A stretch of 31,998 nucleotides of DNA from JBBQER01 sp052148155 (GTDB taxonomy: Bacteria; Actinomycetota; Acidimicrobiia; IMCC26256; PALSA-610). Under the pieces are notes generated by a model. That model worked only from the letters and a program-made list of their open reading frames with translations. It made no database searches and was not told where the DNA came from. This document shows positions 1 through 6,644 of this stretch, piece by piece (position 1 is the first letter of the stretch; each line of letters starts with the position of its first letter). The position numbers and the translations under genes are program-made. Location: positions 1 to 31,998 of the forward strand of contig JBKQIY010000161.1 of the NCBI GenBank assembly GCA_052148155.1. Reading direction: 5' to 3'.

Positions 1-552
1 GGTCTCGGAGGGGGCTATTTCGATCTTGCCTTTCCAGCGGGGATCCGCGAGGCCTAACACCGAGGTCGGGAGCTGCGACGGCGTCAACTTGTTCGTGTTG
101 TAGATCAAGACGCTGATGCGGGCGGAGACACCCACCCAGTCACCATCGGTGGCGCTGTCGGACGTGGGGACGTTGGCGAGCGTCGAGGCGTCGACCTTGG
201 CGAGAAGACCTCGGTCGTCGAGCTGAGCCAGCCAGTTCGAATTCTCGGTGTAGAACACATCGGCCGGTGAGCGACCGCCCTCTTGTTCGATCTGCGCGGT
301 CAGGACATCCTCGTCGTCGTTGAGAACCCGGACTTTGATCCCAGTCTGTCGGGTGAACGCCGCGATCATCGCGTCCGTAGTCTGTTCGTGCTGCGCGCTG
401 TACAACGTGATCGTCGTACCCGACGCGCCGGAACTGCCCCCACACGCGCAAGCGCCGAGAGCACCCACCACCAGGACAGACATCACGATCGCCGACACGC
501 GGCTTCCGGGTCGCCTCCTCGTTGCCCTGGTCGCGACGGTCAGTGCCCGCAT
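1..552 (-). CDS. Iron(III) ABC transporter substrate-binding lipoprotein (partial)
   Basis: The reading frame starts at ATG 552-550 behind a good ribosome site (AAAGGGAG, about 560-567) and runs off the left edge after 184 codons. The N-terminus has an Arg-rich n-region, a hydrophobic stretch (about residues 19-33) and a lipobox LGAC with Cys35, followed by a Gly/Ser linker, so it should be a membrane-anchored lipoprotein. The mature part begins ITLYSAQHEQTTDAMIAAF and continues with SPADVFYTENSNWLAQLDDRGLL and LIYNTNKL, typical of the FbpA/FutA/SfuA family of periplasmic-type iron(III)-binding proteins. In Gram-positives these deliver ferric iron to an ABC permease. The permease and ATPase genes would lie to the left, outside the window. 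An IdeR-like box 88 bp upstream supports iron regulation. Iron is the best ligand guess; another ligand of the same fold is possible. Confidence 0.88.
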   Translation of the reverse strand, partial: MRALTVATRATRRRPGSRVSAIVMSVLVVGALGACACGGSSGASGTTITLYSAQHEQTTDAMIAAFTRQTGIKVRVLNDDEDVLTAQIEQEGGRSPADVFYTENSNWLAQLDDRGLLAKVDASTLANVPTSDSATDGDWVGVSARISVLIYNTNKLTPSQLPTSVLGLADPRWKGKIEIAPSET

Positions 553-639
553 GCTCGACTCCCTTTCGGCTTTCTCCGGGAAGTGTCCGGGGCTCAGGCG
601 AGTCGGCCCTGACCACTGCCCCACCCTCCCGGAGTTTAC

Positions 640-658
640 TAAGGTGAGCCAAACCAAA
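640..658 (-). promoter_or_regulatory. IdeR/DtxR-type iron box upstream of the iron-binding lipoprotein
   Basis: The 19-mer TAAGGTGAGCCAAACCAAA (plus strand) matches the DtxR/IdeR consensus TWAGGTTAGSCTAACCTWA at 16 of 19 positions by hand comparison. It lies 88 bp upstream of the start of the iron-binding lipoprotein. In actinobacteria such boxes bind Fe2+-loaded IdeR/DtxR and shut off iron-uptake genes when iron is plentiful. The match is read from sequence; binding is inferred. Confidence 0.7.
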
Positions 659-990
659 CTCAAGCGGCTGCGCCGCACGGCGGCACGCACACCAAGTCGC
701 GCGGTATGCGGCCATTTTTCTACAGATCAGCACTCTCCGTGCTGGGGGAGAGCGGTGCCAGCCACTGCTCGGCGCGCCCGTCCCACCGTGTGACCCTGCG
801 GACTCACGAAACCGCAGCGCCTGCTCTCGTTGACGCAGCTTCCCGAACCAGCGCTCGACAGCCGCAGAGGTTTCGACGAGATGCACGTCCCGGCGAACGC
901 AAACGTGTCGACGGTGAGACGTCGAGGACGGCGACGTCGGTCAAGCCTGCCGATCACAACTGGTCATGCCGGGTTGACATGACGACGCGA
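659..990. other. Intergenic, no supported gene
   Basis: The stretch between the iron box and the terminator at 991 holds only short overlapping frames with poor amino-acid make-up and no ribosome sites. I see no RNA gene or repeat in it. Confidence 0.6.
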
Positions 991-1023
991 AACGGGGACG
1001 GCACCGTCGGCGCCGTCCCCGTT
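991..1023 (-). terminator. Intrinsic-type terminator hairpin after the small exported gene
   Basis: A perfect 12-bp inverted repeat, AACGGGGACGGC (991-1002) and GCCGTCCCCGTT (1012-1023), encloses a 9-nt loop. It lies 44-76 bp past the stop codon of the minus-strand exported protein gene. The stem is very GC-rich. The T-run is weak, as is common in high-GC actinobacteria. Confidence 0.65.
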
Positions 1024-1066
1024 CCCTCAGCGTGTCCACCCCACGTTGCGGAAGCGATCTTGGGGT

Positions 1067-1372
1067 TCAGATCGTAAAAGAAAAGTCCAGGATGGTCACG
1101 GTGGCCGTGGACGTCGTCGTCTTGGCTCCAGGGATCGTGAAGAACACTGTCCCGCCAACGGTGACTGGGGCCGCCGGGGTCGGTGTCGTGGAGTGCTCGG
1201 TCACCGTCGGGCCGTTGGGAGCGGGAGGTACCTTGCTGGTGGGGACGAAGAACCCTCCACTAAGTGGAGTCGCCGAGGCCGCCGGCATGCCAACAGCTCC
1301 GACAAGGCCGACGGCGCCGATGCCGAGAACTCCAGCGAGGGTGATGGTGCGGAGGGTCTTGTTCATGGTCAT
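1067..1372 (-). CDS. Small exported protein of unknown function
   Basis: A 101-residue protein starting MTMNKTLRT behind GGAAAGG. A second ATG two codons in could equally be the start. Residues 1-34 form a Sec-type signal peptide: positive MNKTLR, hydrophobic ITLAGVLGIGAVGLVGAVG, then an ASA-type cleavage site near residue 34. The mature part of about 67 residues is rich in Pro, Thr, Val and Gly (VPPAPNGPTVTEHSTTPTPA) and ends TVTILDFSFTI, which looks like beta structure. No Cys and no known domain is visible. It stands alone, with its own downstream hairpin and a 14-bp palindrome upstream. It is probably secreted or wall-associated; no function can be assigned. Confidence 0.72.
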   Translation of the reverse strand: MTMNKTLRTITLAGVLGIGAVGLVGAVGMPAASATPLSGGFFVPTSKVPPAPNGPTVTEHSTTPTPAAPVTVGGTVFFTIPGAKTTTSTATVTILDFSFTI

Positions 1373-1411
1373 CGCGCCTTTCCGTGAGCGTGGCCTGGTA
1401 CCTCCATGGAG

Positions 1412-1425
1412 CCCGACCGGTCGGG
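1412..1425. promoter_or_regulatory. Perfect 14-bp palindrome upstream of the exported protein gene
   Basis: CCCGACCGGTCGGG lies 40-53 bp upstream of the start of the small exported protein gene. It is a perfect palindrome in a promoter-proximal position and could be an operator. GC-rich palindromes also arise by chance in this base composition. Confidence 0.3.
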
Positions 1426-1585
1426 TCGGCGCAGCGTCCGGTGACCCATTTCGATTGGGTACTTGTACTCAGGCTTCGAGTCCGGTCCGGGTCCAGGTGG
1501 AGACAGGGGCAGTGCGCTGCCGCCGCACACTGTCCTCACTCACCCGAGCGTGAAACGGTCGAAGATGACGTTCAGGGGCTGTCTT

Positions 1586-2248
1586 TCACGACGTGGCTTG
1601 AGCCTGGACCGCGGTCAGGTTGCAGACCACGACGCTTCGGCCGGTCGACTCGATCCATCCGAGTTCGCGTAGTCGCCGGAGTCCTTTCACCACTGCCTCG
1701 CGGGAGAGTCCGGTGAGTTTGGCGAGGTCGTGCTGCGCGATGGGAAGGCTGACCGAAGGGTTCTCGTTTCGACCCCCGAAGCGGTCGATCATGGCGAGGA
1801 TGCACCGGCACAGCCGTGTCAACGCGTCGCTCGAACCAAACTCCAGTTGTCGTTGTGATGCCATCCGAAGTCGAGCGGCGACGACGCTGAGAAGTTCTGC
1901 CGCCGCCTGTGGGTGACGTTCGAGGAAGCTTTTGAAGTCTTCGATACGAAGAACCAAGACCTCGATCGGGGTGACAGCCTCGACGGAGGCAGAACGAGGT
2001 TGGCCGTCGATCGCCGAGAGCTCACCGAGCACCGATCCGGCGGACACCAGATCGAGGATGACCTGGTTACCTGACGCTGCGGTGGTGACTACCTTCACGA
2101 TGCCCTCGACCAGGAAGAGGACATCTTGCGCGTCGTCCCCCTCACAGAAAAGCACCTGGCCGACGCCGAAATTGTGGCGACGACCCACTGCCTCGAGGGC
2201 GTCCCTCGCGGACTGGTCGAGGCGAGCCAGGAAACCCTGGTCAGACAC
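1586..2248 (-). CDS. Crp/Fnr-family transcriptional regulator
   Basis: From GTG 2248 the protein has 220 residues, the usual length for this family; the frame stays open to an ATG at 2338, but those 30 residues look non-coding. An N-terminal cyclic-nucleotide-binding beta-barrel (about residues 20-120) carries the phosphate-binding-cassette pattern GEL (75-77) and PRSAS (84-88), which fits cAMP binding. A long C-helix follows, then a winged helix-turn-helix with HDLAKLTGLSREAVVKGLRR (about 173-192), where Arg and Glu of SREAV sit where Crp reads TGTGA half-sites. It has no Fnr-type Cys cluster. It lies 117 bp downstream of the fluoride operon on the same strand and may have its own promoter. 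A perfect CRP-type site occurs at 13.6 kb, but a link to this regulator is only inferred. Confidence 0.88.
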   Translation of the reverse strand: MSDQGFLARLDQSARDALEAVGRRHNFGVGQVLFCEGDDAQDVLFLVEGIVKVVTTAASGNQVILDLVSAGSVLGELSAIDGQPRSASVEAVTPIEVLVLRIEDFKSFLERHPQAAAELLSVVAARLRMASQRQLEFGSSDALTRLCRCILAMIDRFGGRNENPSVSLPIAQHDLAKLTGLSREAVVKGLRRLRELGWIESTGRSVVVCNLTAVQAQATS

Positions 2249-2365
2249 GGCGCAAACGTACCTTGCACGCCGCGGCCACCACGGTGCGCGCCGCAGCGTT
2301 CCGGCGAACATCACGCAGGTGCCGGCGTCGCGCGACACCCCGACGATCGATCACACCGGCGCCGC

Positions 2366-2734
2366 TCATAGCCCCGCAAGCGCGAGACCCAGCGCGGCGG
2401 CGAGGGCCGGGATCACCAGACTCGCCACCAGGACCCGCAGCGCCGCCCGCGTCTCGCCGTCCTCGGCGAGACGGATCGTCTCGTAAGTGAACGTCGAGAA
2501 CGTTGTGTACGCGCCGCAGAAACCTGTGCCGAGGATGGTCTTCGGGGTCGCCGGGAACGCGTGATACAGCACAAGACCGGTTAACACGCCGAGGAGCAGC
2601 GAGCCGGTGATGTTGATGAACACGGTCCCGACCGGCAATCCGCCCTCGGTACGGTCGAGCACCAGCCCATCGACCAGATACCGGACCGGCGCGCCGATCA
2701 CACCCGCGACCATCAGTCCGAAGATCAGCATCAC
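2366..2734 (-). CDS. crcB: Fluoride channel subunit CrcB/FluC (second in operon)
   Basis: A 122-residue four-helix membrane protein of the CrcB/Fluc family, which exports toxic fluoride through dual-topology dimers. Family motifs are visible: GTVFINITGS (residues 37-45, with the conserved pore Asn41) and GFCGAYTTFSTF (71-82, with the TTFST that lines the pore). Length matches the family. The start codon overlaps the stop of the DUF190 gene (ATGA, 2731-2734), so the two are translationally coupled. Together with the other CrcB gene this should give a heterodimeric Fluc pair, common in Gram-positive bacteria. Expression should follow the fluoride riboswitch at 3602-3654. Confidence 0.93.
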   Translation of the reverse strand: MMLIFGLMVAGVIGAPVRYLVDGLVLDRTEGGLPVGTVFINITGSLLLGVLTGLVLYHAFPATPKTILGTGFCGAYTTFSTFTYETIRLAEDGETRAALRVLVASLVIPALAAALGLALAGL

Positions 2735-3075
2735 GAACCGCCAGGCCGCCCGACGTACTTCACGACATGCACGTCGTCGAGAATGACAAGCCCTTGCGTG
2801 ATCAACTCGTCCAACTGCGGCAAGAACGCCTCGATGCGTTCCCGGTCATCGACGATCACCACGACGATCGGCAGGTCGTTCGACAGGCTCAAGATGCGGG
2901 TCGTATGCAGCGCGTTCGACGAACCGAAGCCCTCGACACCACGCACAACCGTCGCACCTGCGAGCCCAGCGTGTTGGGCGCGGTGCACGATCTCCGTCGC
3001 GAGCGACTTGTGACCATGACGGTCGGCTTCACCGATGAAGATCGAGAGCCGGCAAGCTTCCCCTTCGAGATGCAT
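2731..3075 (-). CDS. DUF190-family protein in the fluoride operon
   Basis: 114 residues from ATG 3075, which follows a strong ribosome site (GGGAGG, about 3083-3088); the frame is open further upstream but overlaps the preceding gene. The sequence shows the DUF190 pattern: LSIFIGEADRHGHKSLATEI near the start, GATVVRGVEGFGSS in the middle, and LPIVVVIVDDRERIEAFLP, a GlnB-like ferredoxin fold. DUF190 genes are often neighbours of crcB, but their role is not established; a soluble regulatory or accessory role in fluoride export is a reasonable guess. It lies 19 bp after the first crcB and overlaps the second by 4 bp, so it belongs to the same transcript. Confidence 0.88.
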   Translation of the reverse strand: MHLEGEACRLSIFIGEADRHGHKSLATEIVHRAQHAGLAGATVVRGVEGFGSSNALHTTRILSLSNDLPIVVVIVDDRERIEAFLPQLDELITQGLVILDDVHVVKYVGRPGGS

Positions 3076-3094
3076 CTGATCCTCCCTGGTCGGC

Positions 3095-3571
3095 CTATCG
3101 GGGGGCAATGTCGCTACCGAGCCGTGAGAGACGGGCGAGGACCATGCCGAGATAACACGACGCCAGCCCGGCCGCGATGCTCGCACAGAGGTAGCCGATC
3201 CCGAGGACCGTCCGATGGTCCTTCACGAGAAGGACCGTATCCACGGCCATCGTCGAAAACGTGGTGAACGAACCCAAAAAACCGATCGCAAAAAACGCGC
3301 GCAGGTAACGGGTCGGCGGGAACCGTTCGACCAGCGTGAGGAACACGCCGAGTACGAACGCCCCACTCACATTGATCACGAACGTCGCCAACGGGAACGT
3401 GTCCTTCGCAACGTGGATGAGCTGCGACACCTCGTAGCGTGCCGGCGTCCCCAGCGCCCCGCCCAACGCGATCGCCACCAGCACATCCGGCTCCACGCGT
3501 CCACCGAACGGCCGACGCTCGACCCGTCCATGCAACGCATCGGCGAAAGCTTCGTTTTGATCGTCGCTCAC
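3095..3571 (-). CDS. crcB: Fluoride channel subunit CrcB/FluC (first in operon)
   Basis: 158 residues from GTG 3571, chosen because GGGAGGGG lies just upstream (about 3575-3582) and because the longer frame from ATG 3616 would start inside the riboswitch. About 30 extra polar N-terminal residues precede the membrane core. Family motifs are FVINVSGAFVLG (pore Asn) and GFLGSFTTFSTMA (FluC TTFST). Four transmembrane helices are evident. This is the partner of the CrcB two genes downstream; two different subunits suggest a heterodimer with fixed inverse topology. It is the first gene after the fluoride riboswitch, so fluoride should raise its expression. Confidence 0.92.
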   Translation of the reverse strand: MSDDQNEAFADALHGRVERRPFGGRVEPDVLVAIALGGALGTPARYEVSQLIHVAKDTFPLATFVINVSGAFVLGVFLTLVERFPPTRYLRAFFAIGFLGSFTTFSTMAVDTVLLVKDHRTVLGIGYLCASIAAGLASCYLGMVLARLSRLGSDIAPR

Positions 3572-3601
3572 CGCGCCCCTCCCTCTCGCCGACATCAGCC
3601 T

Positions 3602-3654
3602 GTGAGTAGGGACCATCAGCCCGGGAGGGCGGTTAAATGGCGAGTCCCATCACC
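3602..3654 (-). promoter_or_regulatory. Fluoride riboswitch (crcB motif RNA)
   Basis: On the minus strand the RNA reads GGTGATGGGACTCGCC, then ATTTAACC, then GCCCTCCCGGGC, then TGATGGTCCCTACTC. This has every part of the crcB/fluoride motif: stem P1 (GGUG with CGCC, one wobble), the GGGAC loop that pairs with GUCCC as the pseudoknot, stem P3 (GCCC with GGGC) and the conserved UGAUG-CCUACU tail. It ends about 30 nt before the GTG of the first crcB, so control of translation or of early transcription is possible. The fold was worked out by eye. Confidence 0.93.
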
Positions 3655-3739
3655 AAAACAGAATCGTACAAGCGGACCGTCACCCACCCGAGTCGGGTGT
3701 CAGCCGACCAAGATTGGCTCGACGCCGAGCGGGATGACT

Positions 3740-3944
3740 GCGGCGGCGAAAGCGGGCCGCGCGCTGGTCGGCTTCGCGGATCTGTATATCTACACCCAGA
3801 CGGCTGCGGGTTTTCTACGAACGTCTCGACTGGGAAACCCTCGCCGGGTCTGACTACGAGGACGACGTCGTAAAGGTCATGCGACGAGCTCCGGTTCAAG
3901 CTGAGCGACTATCAGCCGGTCCGGTTCTCGGGCCTCGGACGTAG
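3740..3944 (+). pseudogene. GNAT N-acetyltransferase remnant (frameshifted)
   Basis: Two frames together spell the C-terminal part of a GNAT acetyltransferase: KAGRALVGFADLYIYTQTAA ending near 3812, then FYERLDWETLAGSDYEDDVV and KVMRRAP from 3813. The switch is at a run of four T (3811-3814), where one extra T would explain the shift. The second frame stops at 3942-3944. The N-terminal acetyl-CoA-binding half is missing. It lies just upstream of the Clp N-domain gene. The family call rests on the beta6-beta7 region pattern; substrate unknown. Confidence 0.65.
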
Positions 3945-3953
3945 GCTTTGACC

Positions 3954-4982
3954 GTGTTCGAACGCTTTACGGACCGTGCCCGACGTGTGGTCGTCCTCTC
4001 GCAGGAGGAGGCACGTCTGCTCAATCACAACTACATCGGCACCGAACACATCCTGCTCGGCCTCATCAGCGAGGGCGAAGGCGTCGCGGCCCAGGTCTTG
4101 GAATCGTTGGAGATATCACTATCGGACGCCCGCACCCAGGTGGAGGAGATCATCGGGCACGGCGGTCAGGCGCCGTCGGGTCATATCCCGTTCACGCCGC
4201 GCGCGAAGAAAGTCCTCGAGCTCTCGCTCCGCGAGGCCTTGCAGCTCGGCCACAACTACATCGGCACCGAACACGTCCTGCTCGGCCTCATTCGCGAGGG
4301 TGAAGGCGTCGCCTCGCAGGTACTCACGAATCTCGGCGCCGAACTCTCGAACGTGCGCCAACAAGTGATCCAACTCCTGTCGGACGACCCGGGCCGCGCG
4401 TCGACAACGTCGAGAACGTACGTGCGTGCCGTCAGCACGGTCGCGGCCCAGGTGCCGTGGACATGTTCGTTCTGCGGCCGAGACCTGTGGGAAGCCGAAC
4501 ACTACGTGGCCGGTCCGGCCGCTTTCATGTGCGCTATATGCATCGCCACCTCCCAGCTCGCGCTCGAGGCAGCGCCCGCCGATCAGCAGATCCTGACCCT
4601 GCCGCCTCGCGTCTTCGGGACGCCGCCCGACGACGATCCGAGTGCGGTCGATCAGATCGTCGAAGCGCTCGACGCGGTCTTCGGTTCGGTCCTGACCGAT
4701 CGGTCTGCGGTGTACCTCGAAGACGGCGAACAGCTCGTCCCCATCTTGCTCGCGACGCGCGAACGCCACAATGTCCGCGTCTCTGACGTGGTCGTCGAGC
4801 GGGTGCGGTTCTCCACCCCGCTCACCGCTACCGTCGGCTTCGCAATGACGCTCGAGAACGGCGCACGGTACGGGTTCGTCGGGACGATGATGCGCGTCGA
4901 CAAACGATGGCTCGTAACCCGACCTACCGTCGCAGACACGCTCAAACCCGCCGGAGTGTCGCTCCCACCGCCGGCGAAATAG
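3954..4982 (+). CDS. Double Clp N-domain protein with ClpX-type zinc finger and NTF2-like tail, no ATPase
   Basis: 342 residues from GTG 3954 (MFERFTDRARR, the usual ClpC N-terminus); a TTG two codons earlier is the alternative. Residues 1-145 hold two Clp N repeats, each with HNYIGTEH and LLGLI.EGEGVA. They are followed by a four-Cys zinc finger (CSFC at 171-174 and CAIC at 193-196, with YVAGP between), the pattern of the ClpX zinc-binding domain. Instead of AAA+ modules, the rest (about 228-342) resembles SnoaL/NTF2-like folds (VDQIVEALDAVFGS, VVERVRFSTPLTATVGFAM, VDKRWLVTRPTVADTL). Without Walker motifs it cannot unfold proteins; an adaptor or decoy that binds Clp substrates or adaptors is an inference. 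It is a single-gene unit, with no partner gene beside it. Confidence 0.85.
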   Translation: MFERFTDRARRVVVLSQEEARLLNHNYIGTEHILLGLISEGEGVAAQVLESLEISLSDARTQVEEIIGHGGQAPSGHIPFTPRAKKVLELSLREALQLGHNYIGTEHVLLGLIREGEGVASQVLTNLGAELSNVRQQVIQLLSDDPGRASTTSRTYVRAVSTVAAQVPWTCSFCGRDLWEAEHYVAGPAAFMCAICIATSQLALEAAPADQQILTLPPRVFGTPPDDDPSAVDQIVEALDAVFGSVLTDRSAVYLEDGEQLVPILLATRERHNVRVSDVVVERVRFSTPLTATVGFAMTLENGARYGFVGTMMRVDKRWLVTRPTVADTLKPAGVSLPPPAK

Positions 4983-5053
4983 CACGACGACGGAGCACTC
5001 GCACCTGAATACAAGTCGCGGTCGCAGTGGAGGGTCTCCTCGCGGCTTGCGTG

Positions 5054-5461
5054 TTACGACTGGGGTGCGAGTTTGGCCTCGGGAAGTGTCGGCTCGAACA
5101 GTTCGATCGGGTTTCCCGAGGGGTCGTCGACCAGGATCTGCTTGCCGCCGACCCCGGTGACGATCTCGTTGCGGAAGTGCGCACCGGCTCTGCGAAGTGC
5201 GTCGACGGTCGCTTCGAGATCGGAGACTTCAATCGAGAACCGATTCCAGCCTCCAGGTTCGGGGACTTGGCCGTCAGGCATGGCCTGACCGCCGCCCGGG
5301 CCACCCCCTGGTGCGCTCAGGACGAGCCGGAGGTCGCCCAGTGAGAGCATCGCGAACGTTGGTGCCGGATGCATCACTTCCGTAAAACCCAAATGCTGGC
5401 GATAGAACGCGATTGCAGCATCGACGTCGTTGACGATGTAGCGGACACTGACGGTTGCCAT
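5054..5461 (-). CDS. VOC (glyoxalase/bleomycin-resistance fold) protein
   Basis: 135 residues starting MATVSVRYIVNDVDAAIAF after AGGAG at ideal spacing. It has the two beta-alpha-beta-beta-beta modules of the vicinal-oxygen-chelate superfamily: FYRQHLGFTEV with MLSLGDLRLVLSAPG in the first half, and NRFSIEVSDLEATVDALR with LVDDPSGNPIELFEP in the second, where the terminal Glu is the usual metal ligand. A Gly-rich loop (GGGPGGGQ) sits between them. It is divergent from a TetR regulator across 130 bp with a perfect palindrome, so it is the likely target of that repressor. Single-module VOC proteins detoxify or bind small molecules; the substrate is unknown. Confidence 0.88.
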   Translation of the reverse strand: MATVSVRYIVNDVDAAIAFYRQHLGFTEVMHPAPTFAMLSLGDLRLVLSAPGGGPGGGQAMPDGQVPEPGGWNRFSIEVSDLEATVDALRRAGAHFRNEIVTGVGGKQILVDDPSGNPIELFEPTLPEAKLAPQS

Positions 5462-5507
5462 CGGCTCCTGCTTCCAACCACGGCTCGCTCGATTTGTAGA
5501 ACGTAGT

Positions 5508-5524
5508 CGTATCGCAGCGATACG
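5508..5524. promoter_or_regulatory. Palindromic operator between VOC and TetR genes
   Basis: CGTATCGC-A-GCGATACG is a perfect 8-bp inverted repeat around one base, in the 130-bp divergent spacer. Size, symmetry and place fit a TetR-family operator controlling both genes: 47 bp from the VOC start and 68 bp from the TetR start. Binding is inferred. Confidence 0.65.
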
Positions 5525-5591
5525 TCAACGTTGCGAACGGGTACGCTCGGCCCTGGCGCTCGATGACCGACCGAGATCGGGCGATGGTGCG

Positions 5592-6215
5592 ATGCGAGCA
5601 GAGGGCGCAGTAGATCCGCGGGTCGAGCGATCCCGGCAAGTCATCCTTCAAGCTGCGCTCGATGAGCTGGGCTCAGTCGGCTATGGCGCGTTCACGATCG
5701 AGTCGGTGGCGACGCGTGCAGGGGTCGGCAAGTCGACCATCTATCGCCACTGGCCGGACAAGCTCGCGCTGATAGCCGACGCATTCGAGACGTTCCACGT
5801 GCAGATGGTGCCCAGCATCGAGACTGGCACATGTCGAGAGCGCATCGAGCGACTGGTCCGTCATGTCGCCCAGATCGTCGTTGACTCGACGTTCTCTGTT
5901 TGTATCCCGGCCCTCATCGAGGGGGCCGAACGGGACCCTCGCGTTCGGGACTTCCATCATCGATACTCAGCCGAGCGACGCCAGTCGCTTATCGACGTGA
6001 TCGCCGAAGGGGTGGCGGCAGGCGAATTCTCGAAGGGAATTGATCCCGAACTCGCGGCGCTCGCACTCCTCGGACCGATCTTCTACCGTCGGCTCATGAC
6101 CGACAAGCCGTTCGATCCCGACCGTGCCGGCGAGCTCGTCACAACAGTTCTCCACCCACCCGACCGCCGGTCGCCCCAACCGCGCAACAACACGCGACGA
6201 ACCTCACGTCCTTAA
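5592..6215 (+). CDS. TetR/AcrR-family transcriptional regulator
   Basis: 207 residues. The N-terminal helix-turn-helix is clear at about residues 14-60: RQVILQAALDELGSVGYGAF, then TIESVATRAGVGKSTIYRHW, the core TetR signature, and PDKLALIADAF. The C-terminal ligand domain (about 65-190) is all-helical and contains RVRDFHHRYSAERR and ALLGPIFYRRLMTDKPFD, typical of the TetR_C-type domains of actinobacterial AcrR proteins. The last 15 residues are basic and probably disordered. The ribosome site is weak. It diverges from the VOC gene and very probably represses it and itself. The stop codon is 11 bp from the broken higB remnant. Confidence 0.9.
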   Translation: MRAEGAVDPRVERSRQVILQAALDELGSVGYGAFTIESVATRAGVGKSTIYRHWPDKLALIADAFETFHVQMVPSIETGTCRERIERLVRHVAQIVVDSTFSVCIPALIEGAERDPRVRDFHHRYSAERRQSLIDVIAEGVAAGEFSKGIDPELAALALLGPIFYRRLMTDKPFDPDRAGELVTTVLHPPDRRSPQPRNNTRRTSRP

Positions 6216-6226
6216 CTCGCCACAAC

Positions 6227-6607
6227 GAGCGCGAGCAGAACGGCCGCGAACTGGTCAATGACTTCATCGACGGGCTGTCTCCGTAACGTCAAGAGGAGAT
6301 TGACCACACGATCAGCTTGCTCAACCGTCTCACCGCGAGCGATCGGCCTCTTCCTTTCCCGTATAGCTCGCGGGTCGATGGGCAACTTCGCGAGCTTCGA
6401 TATCACTACGGACGCGAGCTCTCCCGCGTGCTCTACCGTCGATCCCGCAACCTGTTCGTCCTCCTGCACGCGCTCCAGAAGCACACCCGGAAGGTCCCAC
6501 AGGCCGACATCGACATCGCGAACGCACGATGGACCGACTTCCAATCTCGTATCAACGCGGAGCGGAAACGCCCTCCCCGACCCGCCGGCGGGAGATGCCC
6601 CATAAGC
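6227..6607 (+). pseudogene. HigB-like (Gp49-type) toxin remnant
   Basis: This is a decayed copy of the toxin gene at 28047-28439. It lacks the start (no equivalent of MQAVFY), and codon 6284-6286 is TAA where the intact copy has GAA (Glu in LSPERQEE). Downstream it matches closely (LLNRL.ASD.PLPFPYSS, QLRELR.HYGREL, NLFVLLHAL), and an extra base near the end changes the last residues. An internal TTG at 6317 could restart translation but would omit the first third. It begins 11 bp after the TetR stop, so the N-terminal part was probably lost by a deletion or insertion junction there. Confidence 0.85.
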
Positions 6608-6619
6608 CGCGTCGACGCC

Positions 6620-6635
6620 TTATCAGTTCTGATAA
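6620..6635. promoter_or_regulatory. Palindromic operator before the first higA copy
   Basis: TTATCAGTTCTGATAA is a perfect inverted repeat (7-bp arms, 2-bp centre), 10 bp upstream of the antitoxin start. The identical 16-mer lies before the other antitoxin at 28453-28468, so it is conserved while the toxin part of this copy has decayed. It is the likely autoregulatory site of the HTH antitoxin. Confidence 0.7.
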
Positions 6636-6644
6636 CAACTGCAT

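Noticed and set aside
140..886. 248-codon minus-strand frame at the left edge
   Set aside because: The lipoprotein with signal peptide and lipobox is in a different frame of the same strand. This frame has no protein-like pattern.
3571..3616. Start of the first crcB at ATG 3616
   Set aside because: The ATG lies in the conserved tail of the fluoride riboswitch. The GTG at 3571 has a strong ribosome site.
3637..3873. 78-codon plus-strand frame
   Set aside because: It overlaps the riboswitch on the opposite strand and the acetyltransferase remnant in the wrong frame.
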